A stretch of 48,944 bases of DNA from Candidatus Gottesmanbacteria bacterium RIFCSPLOWO2_01_FULL_49_10 (GTDB lineage: Bacteria; Patescibacteriota; Microgenomatia; UBA10105; UBA927), in contig MFJZ01000058.1 in the NCBI GenBank assembly GCA_001781025.1, positions 34,583 through 83,526 of the forward strand, in the 5' to 3' direction. This document shows, piece after piece, positions 24,576 through 33,198 of this stretch. A program made the translations under genes and the position numbers. The number at the start of each line of letters is the position of its first letter. Position 1 is the stretch's first letter. Below the pieces are notes generated by a model. The model had not been told where the DNA came from. It did no database searches and saw only the letters and a program-made list of their open reading frames with translations.

Positions 24576-27206
24576 TTAATCATTATTGGGAGGCACAGAA
24601 TATGGAAGATAATCTTCGCTGTATCTGTATGTTGCAAATGGGTCAAGTCGTATGCGGCGTACACGAATAGATACGTTTTTCGGTGTTATGAGCCTAATAT
24701 TTGCCAGTTTTCGCTTGAGAAACTGCCCCTGTGCACTATAATAATCACTCTCGAGTAGCTCAAAACGCATCTCGTGCGGCATACTGTCGGTGAACATCGG
24801 TATATAGAGTGTTGTATCCGCCATAGGCGCAGTATTATCCGGATTAGTAGCCCATATAACCTTCATCCAGCTCGTCGCCATTTGTGACGTTAATAGTGGG
24901 AAGTACCTCTCGGCAACTTTATCCCAAAGCATATACACATCATCATATAACTCGGGTACATGCTGGTAATACCTGGAAATACTTACTGTCTCAGGAAATA
25001 ATGGAACGAACTCGTTGATGATAAGCAATTGCCGGTATGCTGTTTCATCCACCCAAAGTCGAAGGTATCGTCCAACAACTGGTTTCGGGAAAACATCAAT
25101 TTTACTTTTCTCCTCATTGCGTTTTACTCCCACTACCTGCTCCCATGTTTTACCGTCGCGGGACACATCGTAATGATAATCCCGTGGTACTGCGTCAGCT
25201 TGTGAAAGGCTCGCCCAGGCGGCACCGACAAACGTCATCTGACTCCCCATGTCCAATACTATCCATGCCGGACGGCAATCTGACCACCAATAAGATCTGT
25301 TGCTCAAATTAGCATCCAGGGCTAGTTCTTTTCTAAAATCATAAAACGGCTCTCTTTCATCTCCTATGGTTTGACAAACTGAAATACGCACATCTGACAA
25401 AAGTGAGGCTAACTTTGAAGAAAAGGCGGATAATGCCTGGACCTGTTGATCGTCCTTTAAGATTGCTGACGAACTTGCAAGAGAGGGAGACGCCTCGTAC
25501 TCGACAGTAAGATTGTAGCGAAAGTCAACCGGGTAGGTATTGGTGGTATCTACAATTACCGCGCCACCAGTGGCAATGGTAAATGAAAGATCAATAGGTG
25601 TAAGCGCGGACACTATCTCTCTTACACTCTGCGTATGATCCCGTACTCCCCGGTCAACTGAATAATCAATGAAGTGTACATACGGTGCCCATGCTACCTT
25701 CTGGAACAGGGCTTTAAGAAGGTAATACATTTCGGATCGCACCCAGAGAGGAGGAAGTTTTTTGATATTTGGATAATATATTGGGTAGATATACGAAAGT
25801 TCGCCAATAAAATCATTTAACCCGTGGCTCCCCTTGAACGCGAAAAATCTGTCGTCAGATGTAAGCGACGGAAACGTCTTCAAAAATGTCCGGTAAAATA
25901 TGATCGCCGGCAAACTATTCTGGCGATACATTTGTTCTTCAATACCCAGCAAAAGAACGGTGTTCACTGCAATGTAGGTTACGAGCAGTACGATACCAAT
26001 CGTAGGACTCTTTGCCCACTGGAATTTTCGCTGTTTCCTGCTGAATGAAGTAAAAAAATTATAGAAAAAAATACTGAGTCCTGCGGCAAAAAAAGTAAAT
26101 CCTAAATACCTCCAGCGATTCTCGCTCCATCCATATGCAGTTGCCAAAAAGCTGTCTTTCATTGTCCAGGCAAAAGCATAGAAAAGCGTCACCGCAGTAA
26201 AGGAAAAAAAACAAAACCAAATATATATACTATACCGATGTTTCCTCAATCGATACACCGCGTAATAAAATATCGCATAGAGGATCCATCCAACAAACGC
26301 AAAAAAGTACGTTCGGACAAATAAGAATGGTAAAAAACGGAGTACGATATCACGAATAAGATTAAGCATTGGATATGGTATGACATACGGGCCTATGAAA
26401 TAGCCAAATGCCAAAAGCCCCCGCCAAATGTATTCAAAGTAGCGGTGTTCATGAAAAAGAAGGATTCTAAACTGCACGCGTTCATCAATAAAATCATGTC
26501 CTGACCCTCCGTAAGAGGACCGCAATATCAAGTACCCAATACCGATAATCCATACAATAAAATGGCGACGAATAACCTGTGCGAGGATTTGCAGCCATGC
26601 TTTGGGCTTCTTTATAAAAATTTTCTCATAAAACAATGCATCGAATAGAAACAGCAACGCGAGAAATAGAAGCCCGGATTCCCGAATGACAAGAGACAAA
26701 AAAAATGCGATAAGCATAACTACATACCAACCGTTTCGTTTGGATGTCAAATAGATATCAAAAGCCCATAGCCCCGTATAAAAACACAGCGTTTGTACGG
26801 CATAGAGAGACTCAAAGGCTCCCCAGGTAATGACATCATGATGCGCCGTCGTAATGAGAAACAATAATCCGGCGACGAGTCCGACTGTACGGTTGGTTTT
26901 TCGGGAAACAAAAAGGTTAACCACCATTGCAGTCACGATATGAAACACGAGTGCCGTCGCAAACCATCCTACAGGGCGCCAGCCAAAAAGCAGGTTATTC
27001 ATGTATGAAATAAGTCCATGACTTTTCATGAGGCTAATAAGAGAGAAATTACCACCCATGAGGCCCAACCAAGATGTTTCCCAACCGTGATAAAACCAAA
27101 AGGAAAAAATTTTGTGAAACGCTATGAGCGCAAGGAGTCCGAACAGCAACCATTGCCAAACAGCATTATCGCGTACCCGCTGAAAAATGGGGAAAAATAA
27201 TTTCAT
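24576..27206 (-). CDS. GT-C membrane glycosyltransferase-like protein with discoidin-like domain
   Basis: 876 residues. The first 430 hold about 10-11 membrane helices in a GT-C pattern, with HGWETSWLG near 40-48, HHDVITWGAFESLYA near 122-136 and RESG near 175-178. Residues 450-876 are predicted outside. At about 615-740 is a discoidin/F5-8 type C-like domain: RSYWWSDCRPAWIVLDMG (637-654), then ASLSQADAVPRDYHYDVSRDG and VVGRYLRLWV, matching the strand order of that fold (carbohydrate-binding in many proteins). The rest has a beta-rich region. It is first in a nine-gene operon with RfbH, so it may transfer a lipid-linked sugar outside the cell. Donor and acceptor unknown. Confidence 0.72.
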   Translation of the reverse strand: MKLFFPIFQRVRDNAVWQWLLFGLLALIAFHKIFSFWFYHGWETSWLGLMGGNFSLISLMKSHGLISYMNNLLFGWRPVGWFATALVFHIVTAMVVNLFVSRKTNRTVGLVAGLLFLITTAHHDVITWGAFESLYAVQTLCFYTGLWAFDIYLTSKRNGWYVVMLIAFFLSLVIRESGLLFLALLFLFDALFYEKIFIKKPKAWLQILAQVIRRHFIVWIIGIGYLILRSSYGGSGHDFIDERVQFRILLFHEHRYFEYIWRGLLAFGYFIGPYVIPYPMLNLIRDIVLRFLPFLFVRTYFFAFVGWILYAIFYYAVYRLRKHRYSIYIWFCFFSFTAVTLFYAFAWTMKDSFLATAYGWSENRWRYLGFTFFAAGLSIFFYNFFTSFSRKQRKFQWAKSPTIGIVLLVTYIAVNTVLLLGIEEQMYRQNSLPAIIFYRTFLKTFPSLTSDDRFFAFKGSHGLNDFIGELSYIYPIYYPNIKKLPPLWVRSEMYYLLKALFQKVAWAPYVHFIDYSVDRGVRDHTQSVREIVSALTPIDLSFTIATGGAVIVDTTNTYPVDFRYNLTVEYEASPSLASSSAILKDDQQVQALSAFSSKLASLLSDVRISVCQTIGDEREPFYDFRKELALDANLSNRSYWWSDCRPAWIVLDMGSQMTFVGAAWASLSQADAVPRDYHYDVSRDGKTWEQVVGVKRNEEKSKIDVFPKPVVGRYLRLWVDETAYRQLLIINEFVPLFPETVSISRYYQHVPELYDDVYMLWDKVAERYFPLLTSQMATSWMKVIWATNPDNTAPMADTTLYIPMFTDSMPHEMRFELLESDYYSAQGQFLKRKLANIRLITPKNVSIRVRRIRLDPFATYRYSEDYLPYSVPPNND

Positions 27207-27224
27207 ATGGATGAAAACTTACCA

Positions 27225-27257
27225 TTGATTATAGTCCATGGTACTTGATAGAATCAA
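27225..27257. promoter_or_regulatory. Face-to-face overlapping divergent promoters
   Basis: Plus strand: TTGATT (27225-27230), 18 bases, TAGAAT (27249-27254) with TGA before it as an extended -10; the -10 ends 7 bases before the ATG at 27262, predicting a leaderless mRNA. Minus strand: TTGATT (27257-27252), 18 bases, TATAAT (27233-27228), 21 bases before the ATG at 27206. Each -35 overlaps the opposite -10, so RNA polymerase cannot hold both at once. This also decides the start of the plus gene. Confidence 0.6.
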
Positions 27258-27261
27258 CAAA

Positions 27262-27939
27262 ATGAAACTATCTATTATTATTCCCGCCTACAACAGCCAT
27301 GACCGGCTACCGGAGCTTGTAGAAAATATTCAGAAAGTTAAATTTAAAGGCGTAACTACAGAAATTATCGTTGTAGATGATTGTTCTATCGACAAAACTT
27401 ACGAAATCGCTAAGTCAATGAAAGGCATAACACTTGTTCGACATAAAACAAATACAGGGAAAGGTGGCGCTGTCAAAACCGGGCTCGCCAAAGGCAAAGG
27501 CGACATCCTCTATATTCAGGATGATGATCTGGAATATGATCCTATTGATATTCCTCTAATTATTGAGCCAATTTTGTCCAAAAAAGCAGACGTATGCTTC
27601 GGATCACGTCATATGAATCATCAAAACACGTATTCATCTCTCGCCTATTATCTAGGCGGAATTTTCATAGATACTCTCATAAATCTCTATTTAAAATCCA
27701 ATATTACTGACGCTCTGACCGGCGCGAAAGCATTTACAAAAAAAGTGTACAAGGCTATCCAACCAATAGAATCAAAGGGATTTGAAATTGAAACTGAAAT
27801 AGCAGCAAAAGCGGTGAAATATCATTTCAGAATAACAGAAGTCCCCATACACTACTGGCCACGGACACATCGACAGGGAAAAAACATTCATTGGCATCAT
27901 GCATTCCACATCCTGTGGGCACTAGTCAGATTTGCATAA
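27262..27939 (+). CDS. GT2, polyprenyl-phosphate sugar synthase (DPM1) type
   Basis: Short GT2 of 225 residues with no membrane helices, like dolichol-phosphate mannose synthase. LSIIIPAYNSHDRL at 3-16, VVDDCSIDKT near 37-46, NTGKGGAVKTGL near 64-75, metal-binding DDDLEYDP at 87-94 and GSRHM follow the DPM1 order. It should charge polyprenyl phosphate with a sugar for the GT-C enzymes. The ATG at 27262 is chosen because transcription should begin at it, whereas an ATG at 27238 lies upstream of the predicted transcription start. It is a single-gene unit, convergent with the next gene after 5 bases. Confidence 0.85.
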   Translation: MKLSIIIPAYNSHDRLPELVENIQKVKFKGVTTEIIVVDDCSIDKTYEIAKSMKGITLVRHKTNTGKGGAVKTGLAKGKGDILYIQDDDLEYDPIDIPLIIEPILSKKADVCFGSRHMNHQNTYSSLAYYLGGIFIDTLINLYLKSNITDALTGAKAFTKKVYKAIQPIESKGFEIETEIAAKAVKYHFRITEVPIHYWPRTHRQGKNIHWHHAFHILWALVRFA

Positions 27940-27944
27940 AGCTC

Positions 27945-28880
27945 CTATTCCTTACCTAAATAGCGCCTATACCAGGAAATTGTTTGTAGTAATCCTTCTG
28001 AAAGTTGTATGGTGGGTTCCCATCCAAGAATCTTTTTTGCTTTTGTCCAGTTGACGTACTGCTCTGCTATCTCCTGATCTCTTCCTTTCCCGCCTATAGC
28101 TATTTTCGCCTGAACGCCGGACAACCGTATTATGGTAAGCATCAAATCCCGGACAGAAATAACACCCCCGGTTCCAAAATTAAATATACGGTTCTTATCT
28201 AGAGTAGTATCCCCTATTTGAGCAAGCAATATAAATGCATGTATCGCGTCATCGATAAATAGAAAATCTCGTATTGCGCTGCCACCCCAAAGCGAGGGGT
28301 TTTGACCGAATAAAACGGACCGGATAGTTTTCGGTATCAACCGGGAAAAATTCGTGTCGCCGGGCCCATAAATGTTCACAAACCTTGGTATTAAAACCGG
28401 AAGGTGGTAGCTGTCAGCATACGATTGGGCTATAAGGTCTGCACACGTTTTAGATGTTTCATAGGGACGTGAAGGTCTCGGAGAAATATCTTCAGTCGTA
28501 GGGGGCTTTGCATCACCATACACCTGAACAGTGGAGGAAACTACTACACGCGCTACATGGTATATTTTACTTAACTCCAATATATTAAGCGTCCCAAGAA
28601 TATTGTTTTGAAACGTCCTATACGGAGACTCTTTACCCTCCTCAACTAGGGCTTCTCCGGCTAAATGAAAACAGGCAAATAGATTTCGTGGGGAAAAGAG
28701 AACTTCAAGCTTGCGCTTGCTTGCGACATCCGCTGCGATAATACCTTGCCTGTGTACGATTCGTGAGACAGCTACAACAATTGCGCCTTCTTCCCGGAGT
28801 TTCGTCGAAAGGGCAGTTCCTAAAAATCCGCCTGCGCCGGTCACCAATACCTTTTTGCCTTTCCAAAAATGCGATTTCAT
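27945..28880 (-). CDS. Extended SDR sugar-nucleotide enzyme
   Basis: NAD-dependent extended SDR, 311 residues. TGAGGFLGTA at 14-23, VSSTVQVYG at 114-122 and catalytic Tyr140/Lys144 in PYETSK. Its second half (ADLIAQSY, RFVNIYGPGD, NFSRLIP, RDFLFIDDA, NFGTGG) is closest to the RfbG-like protein at 7582-8550, but the Asp-Lys pair of a dehydratase is replaced by Val-Gln, so it is more likely an epimerase or reductase acting on related CDP sugars (inference). A good ribosome site, AAGGA at 28886-28890, lies 5 bases before the ATG. It is the last gene of its operon, two genes after the CDP-paratose epimerase. Confidence 0.75.
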   Translation of the reverse strand: MKSHFWKGKKVLVTGAGGFLGTALSTKLREEGAIVVAVSRIVHRQGIIAADVASKRKLEVLFSPRNLFACFHLAGEALVEEGKESPYRTFQNNILGTLNILELSKIYHVARVVVSSTVQVYGDAKPPTTEDISPRPSRPYETSKTCADLIAQSYADSYHLPVLIPRFVNIYGPGDTNFSRLIPKTIRSVLFGQNPSLWGGSAIRDFLFIDDAIHAFILLAQIGDTTLDKNRIFNFGTGGVISVRDLMLTIIRLSGVQAKIAIGGKGRDQEIAEQYVNWTKAKKILGWEPTIQLSEGLLQTISWYRRYLGKE

Positions 28881-28917
28881 TTTTTTCCTTCAAAGCGACC
28901 GTATCCATCGGGTTGCT

Positions 28918-30027
28918 TCATGATTCCAAAAACTTCACGAATGCTGCATAACTTTTTTCCCAAGTAAATTGACGGCTTCGTCCACGCGCCTCTATGGCAA
29001 GGCCATCGGAAAACTTCTTGTCTTTGATAATCCGTCGCATTGCCCCGGCGAGTTCTTCTGCCGTCGGGTCCGAGGAAATCACGAGTCCCGTCTTACCGGC
29101 AACCACCGAATCGCGAAGGCCACTGACATCCGTGACAATCGCAGGCGTCCCGCATGCTGCCGCTTCTGTCACCACCATGCCCCATCCTTCTTTCACTGAC
29201 GGCAACAGGAGAGCCCAGGCTTGCTGCATAAACCAGACTTTTTTGTCTTTTGTGTTTTTGGCAAAAAAAAGCGTATCTTTGTTGACTAATGATACATTTG
29301 CTTCAAGATTTAACATCTGTATCAATTTCAGCTGTTTTTGCTCCATCGGCCCGTACCCAAGGATAGCTAGTTTTGCCTTCGGATATGTATCTACCACTAG
29401 CCGCATCGCACGTATACACAAATCCGGCCGCTTCATACGCGTCAACCTAGCCACAAAAATAAACAGCGGATTTTGGGATTTTTTGCCCGGCTTATATCGT
29501 AAATGGTCAATGCCTAATGGGAATACATGCACGTTTCGCTCTCGGATACCAAATGTCGCGAGATCTATTTTCGTACTTGTGGAGTAGCAGAGTACTTGCG
29601 TATCTTTATACGTCAAATATTCGAACCGCTCAAAAACATAGGTGAACCAGGAAAATGGAAATGGCAGTTCATAAAAGAATACTTCTTTCGCAAGTTGATT
29701 GACGAGCATCACTCGATTTCCAACCGGCACATAGAGCGGTGTCTGCCAACAGAGCGTGTTGACACAATCAATAACTTTATCGGGTTTTCTGGCAAGCGAC
29801 CGGTAATACCGGTAGGCTTCCCAATAGACGGAGAACTTGCCACCCCGTCTAATAATATTGACACCATCATACGCGTCATGTTCTTTACTTCCTGAAAACC
29901 GACGGGTAAACCACATCACATGATGGCCATTTGCTGCTAAGCGTTTGGCGAGCTCATATACTATGATCTCCGCCCCTCCAACATCCGGATTCTTGAGATC
30001 CTTCCAGCTAAGAAAGAGAATATCCAT
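28918..30027 (-). CDS. GT4 glycosyltransferase
   Basis: GT-B fold retaining transferase, 369 residues. N-terminal LFLSWKDLKNPDVGGAEIIV has the acceptor-side GGAE loop. The donor site shows PLFIFVARLTRMKRPDL, LAILGYGP and the E-x7-E motif in KEGWGMVVTEAAACGTP. I chose the ATG at 30027, 4 bases after the stop of the CDP-paratose 2-epimerase gene; the upstream in-frame start at 30081 is inside that gene and adds residues unlike the family. Mannosyl, glucosyl or a dideoxysugar are possible donors; operon position after RfbE makes CDP-tyvelose-type donors worth testing. Confidence 0.88.
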   Translation of the reverse strand: MDILFLSWKDLKNPDVGGAEIIVYELAKRLAANGHHVMWFTRRFSGSKEHDAYDGVNIIRRGGKFSVYWEAYRYYRSLARKPDKVIDCVNTLCWQTPLYVPVGNRVMLVNQLAKEVFFYELPFPFSWFTYVFERFEYLTYKDTQVLCYSTSTKIDLATFGIRERNVHVFPLGIDHLRYKPGKKSQNPLFIFVARLTRMKRPDLCIRAMRLVVDTYPKAKLAILGYGPMEQKQLKLIQMLNLEANVSLVNKDTLFFAKNTKDKKVWFMQQAWALLLPSVKEGWGMVVTEAAACGTPAIVTDVSGLRDSVVAGKTGLVISSDPTAEELAGAMRRIIKDKKFSDGLAIEARGRSRQFTWEKSYAAFVKFLES

Positions 30028-30031
30028 GAAA

Positions 30032-31057
30032 TTAGGTAAATAGAGCAGCGTTTGAGGTAACCCATTGGTAAAGCCTGGCAATTCCGTTTTTCACCCCCAT
30101 GGTAGGTACCCAACCAAAATCATGTTGTGCTTTTCGGATATCTGATATAAAAACTTTCTGATCTCCTTGCCGCCACTCGTGAAATGACGAAGCTACGGTA
30201 CGACCAAATAGCCCGTTGAGCATCGGACCGAACTCTGACCAAACAGACATCGTATTATTCGACCCTCCACCAATATTATAGATTTCACCGCGAGTTTTCT
30301 CTCCAGCTTGGTATGCTTTGTCAAACGCGCCAATGAGGTCATCCACAAAAAGCAAGTCACGCACCTGTTTACCGTCCCCATAGATAGATAATGGAATCCC
30401 GATCGTTTGGGCGATAATAAACCAAGCGACCCACCCCTGATCTTCCACGCCAAATTGACGGGGGCCATAGATACATGACTGCCGCATGACGACCGTGTCG
30501 AGCCCGTAAATCCTTCCGTAGTCATGTACATACTGATCCGCAGCCCCCTTGCTGCATCCATATGGCGAATGGAAGTCAAGACCCCTGTCCTCACCCACAC
30601 CAAAGGGCAAATTCTTATACGCCCAGCGCGTCTCCTCTTCCACCACTTCAACATCCTCCATACCCCCATATACTTTATTGGTGGAAGAATAAATGAATTT
30701 CGCTTTTGTTTTCGACGCGCGCGCTGCCTCGAGCACATTGAAGGTGCCGCGAGCGTTTATATCAAAATCTTCCCGAGGACTAGCGACTGAAGTAGTCACC
30801 GCGACCTGTGCAGCCAGGTGGAGCAGCAAATCGGCTGATGCTATAGATGTATGTACACCGTCCAGGTCTTTAACATTACAAATGTCACCAATGGTTACGG
30901 ATAATTTTCCACCAAGCGTTTTGAGCCATTCAAGGTTTTTAGCTGCTCCCCTACGGGATAAGTTGTCCAAAATAACGACAGACGCGCCCCTTGACAAGTA
31001 ATACGCAGCTGCATTACTGCCGATAAACCCTGCTCCTCCGGTAATAAAAACATTCAT
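30032..31057 (-). CDS. rfbE: CDP-paratose 2-epimerase (tyvelose epimerase) type SDR
   Basis: Extended SDR of 341 residues, the RfbE length (about 338). TGGAGFIGSN at 6-15, YSSTNKVYG at 123-131, catalytic Tyr166/Lys170 in SPYGCSK, and the diagnostic run SCIYGPRQFGVEDQGWVAWF at 194-213, which is essentially specific to CDP-paratose 2-epimerases. NAD-dependent epimerisation at C2 converts CDP-paratose to CDP-tyvelose; some family members act on CDP-glucose instead. With RfbF, RfbG and RfbH elsewhere in the window it completes most of a CDP-tyvelose route. The ATG at 31057 replaces a TTG at 31096. A gap of 80 bases precedes it, the widest inside this operon. Confidence 0.88.
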   Translation of the reverse strand: MNVFITGGAGFIGSNAAAYYLSRGASVVILDNLSRRGAAKNLEWLKTLGGKLSVTIGDICNVKDLDGVHTSIASADLLLHLAAQVAVTTSVASPREDFDINARGTFNVLEAARASKTKAKFIYSSTNKVYGGMEDVEVVEEETRWAYKNLPFGVGEDRGLDFHSPYGCSKGAADQYVHDYGRIYGLDTVVMRQSCIYGPRQFGVEDQGWVAWFIIAQTIGIPLSIYGDGKQVRDLLFVDDLIGAFDKAYQAGEKTRGEIYNIGGGSNNTMSVWSEFGPMLNGLFGRTVASSFHEWRQGDQKVFISDIRKAQHDFGWVPTMGVKNGIARLYQWVTSNAALFT

Positions 31058-31137
31058 AATGATGATATCTAAAGAATAGCAGAGTATACGGCGCAAATCT
31101 ACCTGATCATTGCAGGATAAAATTTAGGAACGACCCC
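31058..31137 (-). promoter_or_regulatory. Possible internal promoter before the 2-epimerase gene
   Basis: In this 80-base gap the minus strand carries TATACT (31088-31083) and TGCTATTCT (31081-31073), the latter an extended -10-like element ending 15 bases before the ATG at 31057. Neither has a good -35. No hairpin is evident. Confidence 0.3.
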
Positions 31138-31941
31138 TTAGGGCAGCGCAATCTTAAAGTTGAGCTCCGGATCAAAACGCCATCTCCGTTTATTAACGTT
31201 ATCATAGTAGTGGAGGATACGAAGTCGATAAAAAACCGCCAGTGTATCCCATAGTGTTCGAAATATAATACGCCAAAAATTTTTCGATGTGATACTTGAA
31301 AATCCTGTAAATAATAGCTCCACAGGCGCCTCATAGATACGCGTATATCCTAAATGGTAGGCCACGGCAAGAATTTCTATATCAAACGCAAATTCCTTAA
31401 CCAAGAGCCTTGGTAATACATCTTCCAGTACCCGCCGTCGATACAACTTCAATCCCACCTGGGAATCCCTGATGTTGAGCACAAAAAGGACTTTTACAAG
31501 AATCTGATATCCCAATGAAAGAATTTTTCTAAACCACGGGTACTGCACCTTAGAAACAGGATGCCTTTTGCTTCCGACAATAATATCCGCGTTGTACCAC
31601 CGGAAATGTTCAAGCATCATTGATAAACCCTCTTCCTTGATGTCCCCTCCAGCGTCGATAAATCCGATGATATCTCCATGACTTTTAGCCATCCCAAAAC
31701 GCACAGCGTACCCTTTTCCGTGATTTGATTTGTAGCCGGTAACAAAAATGTGTGGTGATTTTACCTTTTCTGCTTCTTCCCGACTTCGATCTACTTCACC
31801 ATCTACGACAACAATAAGCTCATATGGTACAGGCAGATGAGCCAATTCCAAAAGGACAGAACGAAGCGATGCTGCGACGGTCTTTTCCTGGCGGTAGACA
31901 GGAATAATAAGCGATAACAGTTTTGGTCGATCACTTCGCAT
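31138..31941 (-). CDS. GT2, DPM1-like, with altered metal motif
   Basis: GT2 of 267 residues. LLSLIIPVYRQEKT at 8-21, NHGKGYAVRFGM near 73-84 and GSKRHP in DPM1 order, but the usual DAD reads DAGGD at 96-100, a longer motif with the second Asp displaced by one position. Downstream, VGLKLYRRRVLEDVL and EFAFDIEILAVA match polyprenyl-phosphate sugar synthases. It may charge polyprenyl phosphate with an unusual sugar. The start overlaps the flippase by 11 bases, and GGAG lies 7 bases before the ATG. No terminal membrane helix pair is obvious. Confidence 0.82.
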   Translation of the reverse strand: MRSDRPKLLSLIIPVYRQEKTVAASLRSVLLELAHLPVPYELIVVVDGEVDRSREEAEKVKSPHIFVTGYKSNHGKGYAVRFGMAKSHGDIIGFIDAGGDIKEEGLSMMLEHFRWYNADIIVGSKRHPVSKVQYPWFRKILSLGYQILVKVLFVLNIRDSQVGLKLYRRRVLEDVLPRLLVKEFAFDIEILAVAYHLGYTRIYEAPVELLFTGFSSITSKNFWRIIFRTLWDTLAVFYRLRILHYYDNVNKRRWRFDPELNFKIALP

Positions 31942-33193
31942 GGTTTTTCTCCATACCGTAGTATATCAAAAGAGCAAAAAATAGGACCGAGCTTACTCCG
32001 ATATTGACCGTAACCACTGAACGGAGGGACTCGTGATAGAGGGAAACCAATATCACGTGGAGAATGGCGGCACTTGCCGCGAATACCCACACGCGAGTTC
32101 TTCCGACGGCAAGACATACCTGAATAAGAAGGTATGACAGTGAAAAAAACGTCATGAAGAGCCCGAAGGAAAACATATAGGGCGCCGCATCGTCATAGAC
32201 CCTACCATAAAGAAGCCGAACGATAAACGTCGGGAATAACCCATACCCTAACGTAAGGATGACAGATATCGCTCCAACCGCAGCCAAACCCAACCACACC
32301 ATGTGACGGCGATCGGTTCCTTGCTCATGGTGCTCGGCAAGAACTGGAAAAAGAATGGTGCCGACGGTAAAGGAAGCATAGTAGATGATCTTGCCCAACA
32401 CAGAAAGCGCCGCATACAGTCCGGCGTCCGCGGCGGAAAGATAATGCTTGACTAAAACGACGTCCTGTGAATAGATTGCCGTAATCCCCAAAATCGCCAA
32501 AAATGTGGGGATCATATAGCGAACTGCGGGCATCATATCTATGGCAACAACAGCCTTCTTTTTTTGTAGGATAAACCCGATTGGCAAAAAATAGAGTGCA
32601 TAAACAACGATTCCCGTCACGGAGAACCCCACCATGGTCCATCCGACACCCAGGGGTGCCCCGATGGCCCCAAAAATAAGCCGGATTGCCGAAACGACGA
32701 TACCAAAAAGCGCGATCTGACGAAATCGCTGAAACCCCTGAAGCACCCCTATGTTAACGGTCGTGAGGACAAAAAAAACGAGACCCACGAAGAGCCAAAC
32801 CACGAGCCAAGGTGAACTCAATCGGAGATACTGTGTCAAGAACGGGACGAAGGGCAACGCGAGGACGAATAATATGGACGTAATAATCGCAAGATACGTT
32901 GTGGCAATGACAAAAAGCGACCGCGCCTTATCAAGTGACCCGGATGCTTTATACCCCGAAAAAAACTTCGTGAATGCAGTCAGGAGAACGAGGGCCGGGA
33001 CGTTCAGAATGTAGAGAAGCGATAGAAGTGCGCCGACCTCGCTATACGCTTCCTTTCCCAGTATTCTGCCGACCATAAGGTGGTAAAGATATGCGCCGAC
33101 GTTGGCAACCATGGTTCCGGAAAACATAAAAAATCCGTCTTTGGCCAAGCGGTGTGTCAAAAGCGATCTTCCGAATCGGATAATACGTTTCAT
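31931..33193 (-). CDS. Wzx-type polysaccharide flippase
   Basis: Multi-spanning MOP-superfamily flippase of 420 residues with about 12-14 membrane helices. An early helix pair (DGFFMFSGTMVANVGAYLYH), a charged loop GRILGKEAYSEVGALLS and internal KHYLSAADAGLYAALSVLGK are typical of the Polysacc_synt family. It should flip undecaprenyl-linked oligosaccharide across the membrane. The ATG at 33193 is 5 bases after the stop of the preceding GT2, with GGAG as ribosome site; an in-frame start at 33256 lies inside that GT2. It is the only flippase in the window, so it is the likely exporter for glycan made here. Confidence 0.88.
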   Translation of the reverse strand: MKRIIRFGRSLLTHRLAKDGFFMFSGTMVANVGAYLYHLMVGRILGKEAYSEVGALLSLLYILNVPALVLLTAFTKFFSGYKASGSLDKARSLFVIATTYLAIITSILFVLALPFVPFLTQYLRLSSPWLVVWLFVGLVFFVLTTVNIGVLQGFQRFRQIALFGIVVSAIRLIFGAIGAPLGVGWTMVGFSVTGIVVYALYFLPIGFILQKKKAVVAIDMMPAVRYMIPTFLAILGITAIYSQDVVLVKHYLSAADAGLYAALSVLGKIIYYASFTVGTILFPVLAEHHEQGTDRRHMVWLGLAAVGAISVILTLGYGLFPTFIVRLLYGRVYDDAAPYMFSFGLFMTFFSLSYLLIQVCLAVGRTRVWVFAASAAILHVILVSLYHESLRSVVTVNIGVSSVLFFALLIYYGMEKNHAK

Positions 33194-33198
33194 GTGAG

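Noticed and set aside
27238..27261. ATG at 27238 as start of the DPM1-like GT2
   Set aside because: It lies upstream of the predicted transcription start and between the promoter hexamers; the protein from 27262 begins like the family.
27906..27918. Small palindrome CCACA-TCC-TGTGG near the end of the GT2 gene
   Set aside because: Inside coding sequence, five pairs, no T-run; expected by chance.
28994..29587. Plus-strand open frame of 197 codons
   Set aside because: Antisense to a clear GT4 gene with conserved motifs; composition is that of a shadow frame.
30193..30738. Minus-strand open frame of 181 codons within the epimerase gene
   Set aside because: Out-of-frame shadow of the CDP-paratose 2-epimerase gene, low-complexity Arg/Ser-rich product.
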